Of a stretch of 64,000 nt of DNA, positions 51,283 to 59,412 are shown in pieces. A program made the position numbers and the translations under genes. The first letter of the stretch is position 1. Each line of letters opens with the position of its first letter. The stretch comes from Pseudarthrobacter phenanthrenivorans (GTDB lineage: Bacteria > Actinomycetota > Actinomycetes > Actinomycetales > Micrococcaceae), in contig NZ_JWTB01000019.1 in NCBI RefSeq assembly GCF_000813845.1, positions 124,001 to 188,000 of the forward strand, given 5' to 3'. The notes beneath the pieces were generated by a model. It was not told the DNA's origin and made no database searches. It saw only the letters and a program-made list of their open reading frames with translations.

Positions 51283-52770
51283 TTACGGAAGCACCAGTTC
51301 CCCGTCCACCCGCCGCGGGATACCCAGCGGGTTGTCCTCTCGCAGCGCCGGGTGCAGGACGTCCTCCGGGGCGTCCTGGTAGGCGACCGGACGCTGGAAC
51401 CGGCGGACCGCCGTCGCGCCGACCGAGGTGAACAGGGACGTGGTGGCGGGGTAGGGGCCGCCGTGCTGCTGCGCCCAGTTGACGGCTACCCCGGTGGGCC
51501 AGCCCTCGAAGAGGACGCGTCCGGCCAGCCCGGACAGCTGCTCCACCAGGCCCGCGATGTCTTCACCGGGCTGGGCGTGCAGGGTGGCGGTGAGGCTTCC
51601 CGGGACCTTTGCCAGGACAGCGGAAAGCTGGTCCTGGTCCGCGTACTCGATAAGGATGGTGGTGGGTCCGAAGCATTCCTCCAGCAGCTGCTCCGGGCGT
51701 TCCAGGACCTTCGCGGCCGTGGTGGAGAAGACCACCGGCGCCGCTCCGTTGGCAACGGCGTCCTGCTCCACGCTGCCGCTGACCACGTCAACGCCGTCCA
51801 CCGCGGCAAAGCTGCGCAGGCCGTGCGGGTAGGCTTCCGCGATGCGGCTGGTCAGCATGCCGTGGGCCGGTTTGTCCTTGCTGGCCGCGGCAACTTCGGC
51901 GGCGAACTGCGTCCCGGCGGGGATGAACACCAGGCCAGGCTTGGTGCAGAACTGCCCAGCGCCGAGGGTGAAGGACCCGGCAAGGCCCGCGGCGAGCTCT
52001 CCCGGGCGGGCCTGCAGTGCAGCGGCCGTGATGACCACAGGGTTGAGGCTGCCCAGTTCGCCGTAGAACGGGATGGGATCCGGCCGGGAGGTGGCGAGGT
52101 CGAACAGGGCACGGCCGCCGGGGATGGAGCCGGTGAAGCCCACGGCTTTGATGGCCGGATCCTGGACCAGTGCGGTGCCCACTTCGCGGCCGTGGACCAG
52201 GGCAAAGATACCTTCGGGTGCTCCCGCGCCGCGGAGTGCCTCTGCCACGATCTCCGCGGTCCGCTCGGAGAGCCGCAGGTGGCCCGAGTGGGCCTTCACA
52301 ATGACGGAGCAGCCCACGGCGAGGGCCGAGGCGGTGTCGCCGCCGGCAACGGAGAAGGCGAATGGGAAATTCGATGCGGAGAAGACGGCCACGGGGCCGA
52401 TGGGCTTGAGGATCCGGCGGAGGTCCGGCCGGGGCGGGATGGCGGCCGGATCCGCGTGGTCGATGATGGCTTCCAGGTAGGAGCCCTCGGTGATCACGCG
52501 GGCGAACAGCCGCAGCTGGCCGGTGGTGCGTGCCACCTCGCCGGTGAGCCGCGTGGCGCCAAGGCTTGTCTCGGAATCGGCGATCTCCACCAGTTCACTG
52601 GCGTGGGCGTCCAGGGCGTCGGCGACGGCGGTCAGCCAGACCGCGCGTTCGGCGTCGGAGGCCGCCGCGGCGATTTTGGCTGCCGAGGTGGCGGCGGCGG
52701 TGAGTTCGGTCAGGGAAAGCGTTGCAGTTGTCACGTCAGGTACCTGTTCTTGTCTCGGGTTCTTGGTCAC
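51283..52770 (-). CDS. 2,5-dioxovalerate (ketoglutarate semialdehyde) dehydrogenase
   Basis: 495 residues, aldehyde dehydrogenase superfamily. VFSASNFPFAFSVAGGDTAS is the substrate/NADP region and GFTGSIPGGRALFD the Gly motif. GELGSLNPVV holds the conserved Glu, and the nucleophile Cys is in LGAGQFCTKPG. This sequence style is the KGSADH/type III group. It oxidises 2-oxoglutarate semialdehyde to 2-oxoglutarate, the last step of oxidative hexuronate use. The GTG start overlaps the stop of the enolase-superfamily gene by four bases. Next to KdgD, the assignment is strong. Confidence 0.92.
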   Translation of the reverse strand: MTKNPRQEQVPDVTTATLSLTELTAAATSAAKIAAAASDAERAVWLTAVADALDAHASELVEIADSETSLGATRLTGEVARTTGQLRLFARVITEGSYLEAIIDHADPAAIPPRPDLRRILKPIGPVAVFSASNFPFAFSVAGGDTASALAVGCSVIVKAHSGHLRLSERTAEIVAEALRGAGAPEGIFALVHGREVGTALVQDPAIKAVGFTGSIPGGRALFDLATSRPDPIPFYGELGSLNPVVITAAALQARPGELAAGLAGSFTLGAGQFCTKPGLVFIPAGTQFAAEVAAASKDKPAHGMLTSRIAEAYPHGLRSFAAVDGVDVVSGSVEQDAVANGAAPVVFSTTAAKVLERPEQLLEECFGPTTILIEYADQDQLSAVLAKVPGSLTATLHAQPGEDIAGLVEQLSGLAGRVLFEGWPTGVAVNWAQQHGGPYPATTSLFTSVGATAVRRFQRPVAYQDAPEDVLHPALREDNPLGIPRRVDGELVLP

Positions 52771-53870
52771 AGCCCGTCCTTGAAGCGGAAACCCAGCCCG
52801 GGACGGTCCGCCAGGGTGACCCTGCTGTTGGTGAACCGCACCGGCGGCGGCCCGGCCAGGATGCCCAGCTGCTCGAACGACGCGTCTTCAACGTCCTCCA
52901 CCAGGGTGGGCTCGGCCAGGGTCAGGGCCAGCTGTCCTGACAGTTCGGGCAGCAGGTGCGGCATCACCCTGATGCTGTTGGTCCGCGCCAGCTCCACGAT
53001 CCGCCGGAAGGGGGTGATGCCGCCGACCCTGATGATGTTCGGCTGGATAATGTCCACTGCTTCCGCCTCAATGAAATCGCGGAACCGGTAGATGGTGTGG
53101 AGGTTTTCGCCAAGGGCGATGGGTACCGGTGAATGTTTCCGGAGCCGCCGGTAGGCCCACAGGTCGTCGGCCCGGAGGGGTTCCTCAAGCCAGTCAAGGC
53201 CGAATTCGGACAGGACGTCCAGGGCCCGGAAGGTGGCCGGCAGGTCCCAGCGCTGGTTGGCGTCAATCATGAGCCTGCGGTGCGGGCCCAGGACGGAGCG
53301 GACGGCCTGCACGCGTTCGTAGTCTTCGCGGAGGTCCGGCTTGCCCACCTTGATCTTCACCGCCTGGTGGCCTGCGGCAACCCAGCGTTCAGCCTGCGCC
53401 ACCAGCTCCTCCAGCGTGTAGTGCAGGTTCACCCCGGACCCGTACACCTCGGCGGATTCCTGCCGCCGGCCGATGAGGCCGGTGACGGAGGTGCCGGCCC
53501 GGGTGGCCTGCAGGTCCCAGAGCGCCAGGTCCACGCCCGCCATAGCGATGGTGGTGAGTCCCCCGCCGCCGGCCTCGTGGAGCCGCTTCCACAGCGCGTC
53601 CCATACTGCCTCCGGCGACGCGGGCAGTCCCGTGATGAACGGGGCGATGTCGTAGTCCAGCAGCGCCTTGGCGGCCTGCGGGCCGATCGTGGGTGTCCAG
53701 GAGAACCCGTAGCCCGTGCCGCCGTCGTCCGTATGGACCTCGGTGGCGATCACGTGGTTCTCCGGTGCCTCCGCACCCCAGGACCTGCGCAGTGGAACTG
53801 TCAGGAGCCGGGTGGACAGGCCGGTGATGCTGGGAACAGTCCGCACAGCCTGGGCCGCCGGCGCGCTCAT
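52767..53870 (-). CDS. Enolase-superfamily enzyme, likely galactaro/glucaro-lactone cycloisomerase
   Basis: 367 residues, mandelate racemase/muconate lactonising fold. The KxK-type VKIKVG, metal ligands Asp in MIDANQRWD, Glu in WLEEPL and Glu in LGENLH, and a late His in VMPHLLPE are visible. In Agrobacterium an enolase-superfamily cycloisomerase (Gci) opens galactaro-1,4-lactone made after uronate dehydrogenase, producing the KdgD substrate. The position between KdgD and the semialdehyde dehydrogenase supports that role, but a dehydratase of another acid sugar is possible. Start overlaps the kdgD stop by one base. Confidence 0.88.
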   Translation of the reverse strand: MSAPAAQAVRTVPSITGLSTRLLTVPLRRSWGAEAPENHVIATEVHTDDGGTGYGFSWTPTIGPQAAKALLDYDIAPFITGLPASPEAVWDALWKRLHEAGGGGLTTIAMAGVDLALWDLQATRAGTSVTGLIGRRQESAEVYGSGVNLHYTLEELVAQAERWVAAGHQAVKIKVGKPDLREDYERVQAVRSVLGPHRRLMIDANQRWDLPATFRALDVLSEFGLDWLEEPLRADDLWAYRRLRKHSPVPIALGENLHTIYRFRDFIEAEAVDIIQPNIIRVGGITPFRRIVELARTNSIRVMPHLLPELSGQLALTLAEPTLVEDVEDASFEQLGILAGPPPVRFTNSRVTLADRPGLGFRFKDGL

Positions 53871-54775
53871 CAGTGGCCGGCCAGCTCGTAGCCCTTGGCC
53901 AGGATGGCCTTCAGTTCCACGAGCTGCTCTTCCGTGGGGTCGACCAGCGGCGGCCGGACGGATCCCACCGGCAGTCCGGCCAGGCGCAGTCCGGCCTTGA
54001 TCAGGGAAACGCCAAAACCGGGGGTCTGGTCGCGGAGGCGGACCAGCGGCGCGTAGAAGCCCTCGAGCAGTGCGTTGCGGCGGTCCTCGTCCCCCGCGGT
54101 GTAGGCGTCGTAGTAGGCCTTGGCGATTTCGGGCGCCATGGCGAACGCGGCCGAGGAGTAGAGCGGGATGCCCAGTCCCCGGTAGGCGCCCTGGGTCAGT
54201 TCGGCGGTGAGCAGGCCGTTGAAGAAGGCGAAGTCGGTCCGGCCGGCGGCGTGGACCGCCGTGACGATTTCCTGGGCCAGGCCAACGTCGCCCAGGCCGT
54301 CCTTGAAGCCGATGACCTTGGGGTTGCCGGCGAGTTTGGCCATGGACGCGGCGGTGAACTTTGCGTTGCCGCGGTGGTAGACGATGACCGGCAGGCTGCT
54401 GGCGCCGGCAACAGCCTCGATGTAGGCCACCAGCCCGTCCGTAGGACCGGTCACCAGGTAGGGCGGCAGCACCAGGAGGGCGTCCGCGCCGGCTTCTTCA
54501 GCAGCTTTGGCCGCGGCAAGGGCGTGGCCCAGGGGTCCGCCGGCGCCGGCCACCACGGGCACTTTTCCTGCGACGACCTCGACGGCGGCGGCCACCACGG
54601 TGCGGACTTCATCGATGCTGAGAGCATGGAATTCGCCGGTGCCGCAGGCGGGGAACACACCGCCGGGACCAAAGGGCAGCCGGGAGCTGATGTGTTCCTT
54701 GAGCAGTTCCACGTCGACGGAGCCTTCGGCCGTGAACGGGGTGACGGGGAAGAAGAGTACGCCGTCGAATTTCAT
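53870..54775 (-). CDS. kdgD: 5-dehydro-4-deoxyglucarate dehydratase
   Basis: 301 residues, dihydrodipicolinate synthase family, right length. FDGVLFFPVTPFTAEG at the start, GGVFPACGTGEF, catalytic Lys in KVIGFKDGLGD and Tyr in IVYHRGNA. It dehydrates and decarboxylates 5-keto-4-deoxyglucarate to 2-oxoglutarate semialdehyde. The ATG at 54775 has a perfect AAGGAG; the open frame up to 55189 overlaps the upstream gene and is discarded. Overlaps that gene by four bases. Confidence 0.93.
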   Translation of the reverse strand: MKFDGVLFFPVTPFTAEGSVDVELLKEHISSRLPFGPGGVFPACGTGEFHALSIDEVRTVVAAAVEVVAGKVPVVAGAGGPLGHALAAAKAAEEAGADALLVLPPYLVTGPTDGLVAYIEAVAGASSLPVIVYHRGNAKFTAASMAKLAGNPKVIGFKDGLGDVGLAQEIVTAVHAAGRTDFAFFNGLLTAELTQGAYRGLGIPLYSSAAFAMAPEIAKAYYDAYTAGDEDRRNALLEGFYAPLVRLRDQTPGFGVSLIKAGLRLAGLPVGSVRPPLVDPTEEQLVELKAILAKGYELAGH

Positions 54776-55737
54776 GATGTCTCCTTGCCTCCGCCGCCGG
54801 CGGTGACCAGCGGCAGGGCCTCGTCGTTGAGGGTGTGGTTGGACTTGAGTTCGGTGCGCCAGGTGCGCCTGGGCTGCCAGCCGAGCAGTTCCCGGGCCTT
54901 GGCAATCGAGAACGCCGGGCTGGTGCCGGTGAGGCCGGCGCTGAGCGCCTCGCTTCCCGGCAGGAACCGGGGCATCAGTTCCGCTAGGGGTGCCGTGGCA
55001 AGGGCGTCGGCTGCCCCGACGAAGAAGGTTTCCCCGTTGGGAATGTCCCCCATCCGCTGCAGGAGCAGGTCCAGGAAGTCCGCCACATCCCGCGCGTCCA
55101 CGTAGTTGAACAGTGCCGGCGCGGAGAGGGCGGGGTCGGCCAGCCGTTCGGCGAGCGTGTGGCCCTGCTGGGTGGGGGCACCGTCCCATTCCTCGGGCGA
55201 GATCACGAAGCAGGGGCGGAACGCCGCATAGCGGATCTTTTCCCCCTGGGCGGCGGCGAACATCTGCACGGTCTGTTCGGCGATGAGCTTGGACAGGGCG
55301 TAGGCGTTCCAGGGCTTGGGCGGGGTGCGTTCGTCCAGCGGGAACGACGGCGGCAGCCAGCCCGCGGGACAGCCGTAGCCCAGGACGGTGGGGCTGCTGG
55401 CGGTGACGATTTTTGGCACGCCCAGCTCCGTCGCGGCGCTGATGACGGCGAAGGCAAGCCGGGTGTTGGTGCCAAAAATGACATCCTCCGGCGCGCTGAA
55501 CGGTACGGCGATCGCCGCGAGGTGGATCACGGCGTCGGGCCTTGCTGCCCCGATCAGCCGGGCAGCCTCCCCGGGCGCCAGGAGGTCCGCAGTTTCCTGG
55601 ACGACGCCGGCCGGCAGAAGTCCGGCGGGCACCGCCTCGCGGTCAACCGAGACCACCTCGTGGCCTGCGAGGGCCAGTCCCGCCACCACGCTGCGGCCCA
55701 GGCGGCCCGAGCCGCCGGTGACGAATATCCTGCTCAT
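54772..55737 (-). CDS. NAD-dependent epimerase/dehydratase, probable uronate dehydrogenase
   Basis: 321 residues, extended short-chain dehydrogenase. The nucleotide-binding motif is VTGGSGRLGRSVV, with VIHLAAIAVP, SSPTVLGYG and the catalytic YALSK. Uronate dehydrogenases oxidise galacturonate or glucuronate to the aldaro-lactone and belong to this family. Being first of four pathway genes strongly suggests this step; at 321 residues it is longer than the roughly 265-residue characterised enzymes, so a different sugar dehydrogenase or epimerase remains possible. Confidence 0.83.
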   Translation of the reverse strand: MSRIFVTGGSGRLGRSVVAGLALAGHEVVSVDREAVPAGLLPAGVVQETADLLAPGEAARLIGAARPDAVIHLAAIAVPFSAPEDVIFGTNTRLAFAVISAATELGVPKIVTASSPTVLGYGCPAGWLPPSFPLDERTPPKPWNAYALSKLIAEQTVQMFAAAQGEKIRYAAFRPCFVISPEEWDGAPTQQGHTLAERLADPALSAPALFNYVDARDVADFLDLLLQRMGDIPNGETFFVGAADALATAPLAELMPRFLPGSEALSAGLTGTSPAFSIAKARELLGWQPRRTWRTELKSNHTLNDEALPLVTAGGGGKETS

Positions 55738-55746
55738 GGTTCTTCC

Positions 55747-57198
55747 TTACTTGCCGCGGCGCAGGTCGACGCCGAGGTCCAGGTCCTCGACGCGGACGGG
55801 CAGGGAGGTTTCAAGCGACCTGTTGCCGGCGATGCCCACGGAAACGGACCGCAGCCCGTCCAGGTAGCCGGAAGGACGGCCCAGCGGATCCTCGCCGGGA
55901 CCGTTGAACAGGTCCGAGAGCAGCAGTTCGTCGCCGCCGCCGTGGCCGCCTTCGCCGTTGACGATCGGGACCTCGTAGGCGGCCTCCCAGTGACGCTGCA
56001 CCACCAGGCGTTCACCGTTGCGGCGTACTGCGTCTTCTTCCTCCACCGGCGTCGCGCTGGGATCCACCACAGTCTTCCGGTCAGTGCTGTGCAGGACCGC
56101 GGCGCGTTCCACCACTTCCAGCTCTGCACGCCCCTCGGTACCGTTGACGGCCACGCGGTAGCCTTCCCAGGGGCTGTGGGCGTTCAGCGAGTAGCTCAGT
56201 CGCGGGCCGCCCTGGTACTCCACAACGAGGGCGAGGTTGTCCTCGATGGTGATGCCGGCGGTGAAGACGTCCTGGTCGCGGCGGTAACCGTCGTAGTGCT
56301 CGTTGTCGAGGAAGAGGGCCTTGAGCCGCTCATCCTCCCTGAGGTCCAGCGCGAAGGGGTCCTTGTCGCCGGCGGGGGCATCGGCGTCGGGAGTCCCGCG
56401 TTCAGGGCGGGGGCCCAGGCCGCGCTCGGCGGCGTTCCTGTCGCCGTAGAACTTCAGGCCGCCGGAGGCAAAGACCCGTTCGGGGACGTCGTCGATCCAC
56501 CAGTTGACCAGGTCGAAGTGGTGGGAAGCCTTGTGGATCAGCAGGCCGCCGGAGTTTTTCTTCTCCCGGTGCCAGCGGCGGAAGTAGTCCGCGCCGTGGA
56601 CGGTGTCCAGGACCCAACTGAAGTCGATGGAGGTCACTTTGCCGATCACGCCGCTCTGGATGATTTCCTTCAGCGCACTGTTGCGCGGCGAGTAGCGGTA
56701 GTTGAAGGTCACCACCACGTTCCGGCCGGTTTCATGGACGGCCTGGACAATGCGGCGGCAGCTTTCCGCGTCGATGGTCAGGGGTTTTTCCACGACGACG
56801 TCCGCCCCCGCCCGGAGTCCCTCCACGATGTAGTCGGCGTGGGTGTAGTCGGGCGTGGTGACGATAATGCGGTCGATGGCGTTGGCCTGGACGAAGCTGG
56901 TGAGCTCCGCGGGGTCGAACGATGCCACCGGTCCCGGGGCGCCCAGCTCCTGGATGAGCTTCTGGTAGAACTCCACCCGCCCGGGGTTGACGTCGGAAAA
57001 GGCCACCAGCTCGGCCGTATCCGCGTGCTTGCCGAAGATGGCACGGACGTACATCTCGGAGCGGCCGCCGGTGCCGATGAGGGCGATCCGGGCCTTTCCG
57101 TCCTTTCCGGGTGCGGCAAGTGCGGCGGCGGTGTCAGCGGCGGCGGTGCCGGTGTCGGAAGCAGCGGCGGCCGACGTGGTCTCGGCTGTGTTGACCAT
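55747..57198 (-). CDS. Gfo/Idh/MocA family oxidoreductase, long form
   Basis: 483 residues. An Ala/Thr-rich N-terminal 30 residues, then RIALIGTGGRSEMYVRAIFG (nucleotide binding), VEKPLTIDAESCRRIVQ (EKP motif), SGGLLIHKASHHFDLVNWWI with a His pair, and a long C-terminal part with acidic inserts (DERLKALFLDNEHYDGYRRD). Longer than typical 330-400-residue members. First gene of the uronate operon, nine bases before the epimerase gene. It is not closely similar to the two other oxidoreductases of this family in the window. Substrate unknown. Confidence 0.88.
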   Translation of the reverse strand: MVNTAETTSAAAASDTGTAAADTAAALAAPGKDGKARIALIGTGGRSEMYVRAIFGKHADTAELVAFSDVNPGRVEFYQKLIQELGAPGPVASFDPAELTSFVQANAIDRIIVTTPDYTHADYIVEGLRAGADVVVEKPLTIDAESCRRIVQAVHETGRNVVVTFNYRYSPRNSALKEIIQSGVIGKVTSIDFSWVLDTVHGADYFRRWHREKKNSGGLLIHKASHHFDLVNWWIDDVPERVFASGGLKFYGDRNAAERGLGPRPERGTPDADAPAGDKDPFALDLREDERLKALFLDNEHYDGYRRDQDVFTAGITIEDNLALVVEYQGGPRLSYSLNAHSPWEGYRVAVNGTEGRAELEVVERAAVLHSTDRKTVVDPSATPVEEEDAVRRNGERLVVQRHWEAAYEVPIVNGEGGHGGGDELLLSDLFNGPGEDPLGRPSGYLDGLRSVSVGIAGNRSLETSLPVRVEDLDLGVDLRRGK

Positions 57199-57281
57199 GG
57201 GGTCCCTTTCGAAAACTTGTGTTCCGCAGCGGGGTGCGGGGATTCGGCGGCGGCACTTTGCTGCACCGTGCGAAGAGAGCT

Positions 57282-57297
57282 GAGAAAGCGTTTTCTC
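57282..57297 (-). promoter_or_regulatory. LacI-type operator, uronate operon
   Basis: GAGAAAGCGTTTTCTC, a near-perfect palindrome about 85 bases before the oxidoreductase start. On the minus strand it reads GAGAAAACGCTTTCTC and shares 14 bases with the site at 45338-45351. Confidence 0.7.
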
Positions 57298-57357
57298 GTT
57301 GCCCTATAGATGTTGTATCAACCCCTCGGCGTATCCGTCAACCATTTGCTGGTACGG

Positions 57358-57372
57358 AAGAAAGCGTTTTCC
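57358..57372 (-). promoter_or_regulatory. Second LacI-type operator, uronate operon
   Basis: GGAAGAAAGCGTTTTCC, about 75 bases from the first site; the spacing would allow looping. Between them the minus strand carries TTGACG and TATAGG elements that could belong to the operon promoter. The 351-base divergent region 57199-57549 holds no gene. Confidence 0.65.
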
Positions 57373-57428
57373 ATGACATCCATGCAAATCCGGATGCGCG
57401 GCTCCGGAAACCAGCAGGAAGCAGGGTA

Positions 57429-57440
57429 GAAATCGGTTTC
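57429..57440 (+). promoter_or_regulatory. Palindrome near the LacI gene promoter
   Basis: GAAATCGGTTTC, a near-palindrome about 110 bases before the LacI gene and just upstream of a TATGCT -10 candidate at 57452; possible autoregulatory site. Confidence 0.45.
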
Positions 57441-57549
57441 CTGCTCCCGTATATGCTGTCTGTCAAAGCACCTGCCGTCCGAGTGCGGCTGCCGCGGTGA
57501 CCAGTCTGTCGCGGCGGGACTGCCCGGCGGCGCAAACGAAGGGTTCCTT

Positions 57550-58584
57550 ATGGCCAGGAAATCGGCAAGCGGCAGGATCGGCATCGCGGATGTCGCCGTG
57601 AAAGCGGGAGTTTCGCATGCAACGGTTTCACGCGTCATGAACGGGAACTTCACCGTGGATCCCGACATCGCGGCCCGGGTCCGTGCCGCCGCCGCGGAAC
57701 TGAAGTACCAGCCCAACCCGGTGGGCCGCAGCCTGGCCCTGGGCAAAACGGACACTATCGGCATCGTGGTGCCGGACCTGGCCAACCCCACCTTCCAGGC
57801 GATCCTTCGCGGCCTGAGCAGGGCCGCCGCCCAGGACGGCTACCGGGTGCTCATTGCCGATTCCTTTGAAGTGTCCAGCGAGGAGTCGATCCTGGCCGGC
57901 GAAGCGAGGCGGCGGTGCGACGGGCTGGTCCTGTGCGCCCCCCGCATGACCGATGCGGAACTGGAGGAGATTGCCCCGTCGCTCCATCCCCTGGTGCTGA
58001 TCAACCGCACCACGGCCGCCCCGGATGTCCCCAGCCTGGTGGTGGACTACGGCCAGGGCGTCCAGGACATCGCCGGGCACCTGGTGGAACTGGGCCACAC
58101 ACGCCTGGCCTTCCTCGCGGGACCGCCCCGCAGCGCCTCTAATGAAATGCGCCTCAAGGGCCTGGAAAACTTCAAGGCTGCCCATCCCGAGGTTGACGTG
58201 ACCATGCTGGAAGGCGGGTCGGACTTCGATACCGGGCATGAAGCCGTTGATGCCGTGCTGGCCAGCGGCGCCACCGGAATCCTGGCTTTCAACGACCTGG
58301 TGGCCATGGGCCTGATGAGCGGGCTGCACGAGCGCGGCCTGGATGTCCCGGGTGACATTTCCGTCACCGGTTTCGACGACATTCCCTTCGCCAGGTATAC
58401 GACGCCGGCACTCACCACCGCGGCCGTCCCCATCACCGAACTGGGCGAGCAGGCATGGCACCAGCTGCGCTCATTGATCCGGAAGGAAGGAAACGAGGCC
58501 CCTGGCAGCCGCTACCAGCCGCGGCTGGAAGTCCGGGCCAGCACCGGTCCGGTCAAGGCTCCGCGCAGCACTGTGCACGGCTAA
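57550..58584 (+). CDS. LacI family transcriptional regulator
   Basis: 344 residues. HTH GIADVAVKAGVSHATVSRVM, hinge YQPNPVGRSLALGKTDTIGI, sensor domain with DLANPTFQAIL, LAFNDLVAMGLMSGL and TGFDDIPFARYTTPAL. It is divergent from the uronate operon and is the obvious candidate to bind the GAAAACGCTTTC-class sites at 57282 and 57358, and by sequence identity those at 45296-45351, 43030 and perhaps 29440 and 39227. Ligand likely a uronate-derived intermediate (inference). Confidence 0.92.
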   Translation: MARKSASGRIGIADVAVKAGVSHATVSRVMNGNFTVDPDIAARVRAAAAELKYQPNPVGRSLALGKTDTIGIVVPDLANPTFQAILRGLSRAAAQDGYRVLIADSFEVSSEESILAGEARRRCDGLVLCAPRMTDAELEEIAPSLHPLVLINRTTAAPDVPSLVVDYGQGVQDIAGHLVELGHTRLAFLAGPPRSASNEMRLKGLENFKAAHPEVDVTMLEGGSDFDTGHEAVDAVLASGATGILAFNDLVAMGLMSGLHERGLDVPGDISVTGFDDIPFARYTTPALTTAAVPITELGEQAWHQLRSLIRKEGNEAPGSRYQPRLEVRASTGPVKAPRSTVHG

Positions 58585-58622
58585 GCAGTCGATGGCTGAA
58601 TGGAAGCCCGGCCCGGGGCCCC

Positions 58623-59351
58623 TTAGGCGCTTCTCCCCAGCCCGGCCTCTTGGTAGTACCCCTCGATATGGGCGGCCACCAGCCTGGCCGCACGCCCGCC
58701 GTCGTCGTTCCTGATGGCTGCCAGAATGCCCTGGTGCTCCCCATGCAGCCTGGCCGCGGTTGCTTTCCAGTCCGGAAGGCCGGCCGTCAGCTCAGCCGCG
58801 TAGCCCTGGATGGCTTCGCGCAGCGAGCCCATCATGGCGCTGACCACGGCATTGCCGGCGGCGTTGGCAAGGGCCAGGTGGAACCGGACATCGAGGGCCA
58901 GGAACTCATTGACCGCCAGATCCTCCGGCATGTCCATGGCGTCCAGCAGGGCCGCCGCCTCCACCAGCTCCGGGGCGTCCGGACGGGCCTTGCCCGCGGC
59001 CCACGATTCCAGCAGGATGCGGGTTTCCACGATGTCCGCCACGGGCAGGTGCTGGGTAGCGACGTGCAGCCGGAGGGCTGAGCCAAGAGCGGAGGTGGGG
59101 TCCGAAATCACCACTGTGCCTGCGTCCGGGCCCGACCCCACGCCGGCGCGGACCACCCCCATCGCCTCCAGGATCCGGACTGCCTCGCGGACCGAGGTGC
59201 GGGACACCTTGAGCTGCTCGGCCAGGCTTCGTTCCGCGGGCAGCCGCCCACCCACGGTCAGCCTTCCGGCGGCGAGCTCGTTCTCGATCCACGACAGGAC
59301 CAGCTGATGGGTACGCACCGGTCCATGGTACTTGATGTGGTCCAACCACAT
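58623..59351 (-). CDS. GntR/FCD regulator (LldR-like)
   Basis: 242 residues from ATG 59351. N-terminal winged helix GGRLPAERSLAEQLKVSRTS then VREAVRILEAMGVVRAGVG, and a C-terminal FCD helical domain with metal-site residues in LDVRFHLALANAAGN and LHGEHQGIL. It faces an lldD-type gene, so it probably senses lactate or another hydroxy acid. The ATG lies inside the palindrome at 59336-59350; a GTG at 59318 (VRTHQLVLSW) would give 231 residues and leave the operator outside the gene. The start is therefore uncertain. Confidence 0.88.
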   Translation of the reverse strand: MWLDHIKYHGPVRTHQLVLSWIENELAAGRLTVGGRLPAERSLAEQLKVSRTSVREAVRILEAMGVVRAGVGSGPDAGTVVISDPTSALGSALRLHVATQHLPVADIVETRILLESWAAGKARPDAPELVEAAALLDAMDMPEDLAVNEFLALDVRFHLALANAAGNAVVSAMMGSLREAIQGYAAELTAGLPDWKATAARLHGEHQGILAAIRNDDGGRAARLVAAHIEGYYQEAGLGRSA

Positions 59352-59375
59352 GGCCTAGAGTGTGGTTGGACCACA
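59336..59375. promoter_or_regulatory. Twin operators of the LldR-like regulator
   Basis: TGTGGTCCAACCACA (59336-59350) and TGTGGTTGGACCACA (59361-59375) have identical 6-base arms and reverse-complementary 3-base centres, with centres 25 bases apart. The TGGTNNNACCA core is what FadR/GntR-type regulators bind. They lie between the regulator and the lactate dehydrogenase gene. Confidence 0.8.
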
Positions 59376-59412
59376 GCAGACCGGACCGGCATCAGCCGAA
59401 CGGAAGGACGCC

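Noticed and set aside
53133..53891. Plus-strand frames in the uronate operon
   Set aside because: Shadows of the enolase-superfamily gene, whose catalytic residues are intact on the minus strand.
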